In this document: positions 41,001 to 41,425 of the stretch, one piece after another
Numbering within the stretch: position 1 is the stretch's first letter
How the letters are laid out: the number at the start of each line of letters is the position of its first letter
IMG/VR virus record: IMGVR_UViG_3300035034_001720
Span: 1 to 41,425 of that record
Origin: a virus
Direction: 5' to 3' (one strand)
DNA: 41,425 bases
Position numbers and translations under genes: made by a program
Notes under the pieces: generated by a model
What the model saw: only the letters and a program-made list of their open reading frames with translations
Database searches by the model: none
Told to the model about the DNA's origin: nothing

Positions 41001-41384
41001 ATGAAAGACCTTAAAGATCGTCTCATCAAGCTCGGCAAGGTGCGTAAGGATTTGCGCCCCCACCTTCGGCCTGTTTTGGCGGAGTTAAAAAAGCAAGCTG
41101 CGTCGGTGCGGGTGCCGGTCACTATGTCTCAGACCTTCCGTCAGATGGAGTGGGAATACATGCACGAGCTTGGGCAGGTGATCATGGCCGAGTTCAACAA
41201 ACAGGTATCCCGTGAGTCGCAACTCCACAACATCGAGCCTGCTATGGATTCCCGGTTCGGAAATGGTTTCGAGATCACCTACACAACACCTTCGGGTGGT
41301 AAGCATTCCACGAAAGTGAAATACGGTTCGAAAGACACTCTGAAAGATTTCGTAGGCTATCTCGTTGATGAGTTTGGTGACTGA
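41001..41384 (+). CDS. Protein of 127 residues, unknown
   Basis: The gene starts a new plus-strand unit, divergent from the RNA-repair operon. The N-terminal ~35 residues are a basic helix (KVRKDLRPHLRPVLAELKKQ). A second helix follows around M-E-W-E-Y-M-H-E-L-G-Q-V, then a beta-rich C-terminal part (F-E-I-T-Y-T-T-P-S-G-G, K-V-K-Y-G). No strong ribosome site precedes ATG 41001 (gtagtcaa). The family is not recognised; nucleic-acid or protein binding by the basic helix is possible. Confidence 0.7.
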   Translation: MKDLKDRLIKLGKVRKDLRPHLRPVLAELKKQAASVRVPVTMSQTFRQMEWEYMHELGQVIMAEFNKQVSRESQLHNIEPAMDSRFGNGFEITYTTPSGGKHSTKVKYGSKDTLKDFVGYLVDEFGD

Positions 41385-41425
41385 TTTTACCCTTTTAAGC
41401 CGCAACATAGGAAACCCAAATGAGC

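Noticed and set aside
41420-41425. Start of a further gene (ATG AGC) at the right edge
   Set aside because: Only two codons are present, with a weak ribosome site; cannot be judged.
1-41425. tRNA genes, CRISPR arrays, integrase or attachment sites
   Set aside because: None seen by eye; coding density leaves little room, and no integrase-like protein is encoded.

Overview
The window reads as the tail and baseplate region of a large tailed bacteriophage with a contractile tail (myovirus type). Evidence: a 1,100-aa tape measure protein followed in order by tail-initiator-like proteins, a baseplate hub carrying a lytic transglycosylase domain, an OB-fold/beta-helix central spike, a gp25-like wedge, a Baseplate_J-like wedge, and a P2 gpI-like wedge fused to a receptor-binding fibre. 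Sheath, tube, portal and terminase genes are not visible and presumably lie to the left. Genes abut or overlap by 1-17 nt (TAATG, ATGA, GTGA junctions) and there is no gene-free stretch over 300 bases. The largest gap, about 250 bases at 11531-11776, holds a probable small membrane ORF and a perfect inverted repeat. I see no tRNA, CRISPR, IS element, integrase or att site. The host cannot be named from this sequence.

Layout. 1-791: C-terminal end of an intein and the C-extein of an unrecognised phage protein. 791-4335: a two-helix membrane protein and two tail-chaperone-like paralogues separated by an HNH endonuclease gene that looks inserted. 4344-9460: tape measure and two paralogous tail/baseplate initiator proteins. 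9460-11714: four tandem divergent paralogues of unknown function, a cREC-type receiver domain (predicted cyclic-phosphate processing), and a small membrane ORF. 11777-18785: hub with transglycosylase, spike, and baseplate accessory proteins, including one built from three internal glycine-rich repeats. 18782-20110: non-structural cassette (SLOG-fold protein, 81-aa protein, thioredoxin, 110-aa protein) ended by a hairpin terminator. 20185-38035: a 2,322-aa structural protein, wedge proteins, a gpI-fibre fusion with eleven ~20-residue repeats and a lectin-like end, and a small fibre-associated protein.

38032-40917 switches to the minus strand. It encodes a Pnkp-like metallophosphatase, a small membrane protein, a T4 Rnl1-type RNA ligase and an unknown acidic protein. 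The phosphatase-ligase pair looks like an RNA (tRNA) repair operon. Together with the cREC gene 27 kb away it suggests the phage heals RNA broken by host nucleases. At 41001 transcription turns back to the plus strand.

Best candidates for undescribed biology: (i) the phosphatase / membrane protein / RNA ligase operon together with the cREC gene; (ii) the four tandem paralogues ending at cREC; (iii) the intein at the left edge; (iv) an eyeballed motif A[GT]ACG[AT]A[CT] that recurs about 24-37 nt upstream of four transcription-unit starts.
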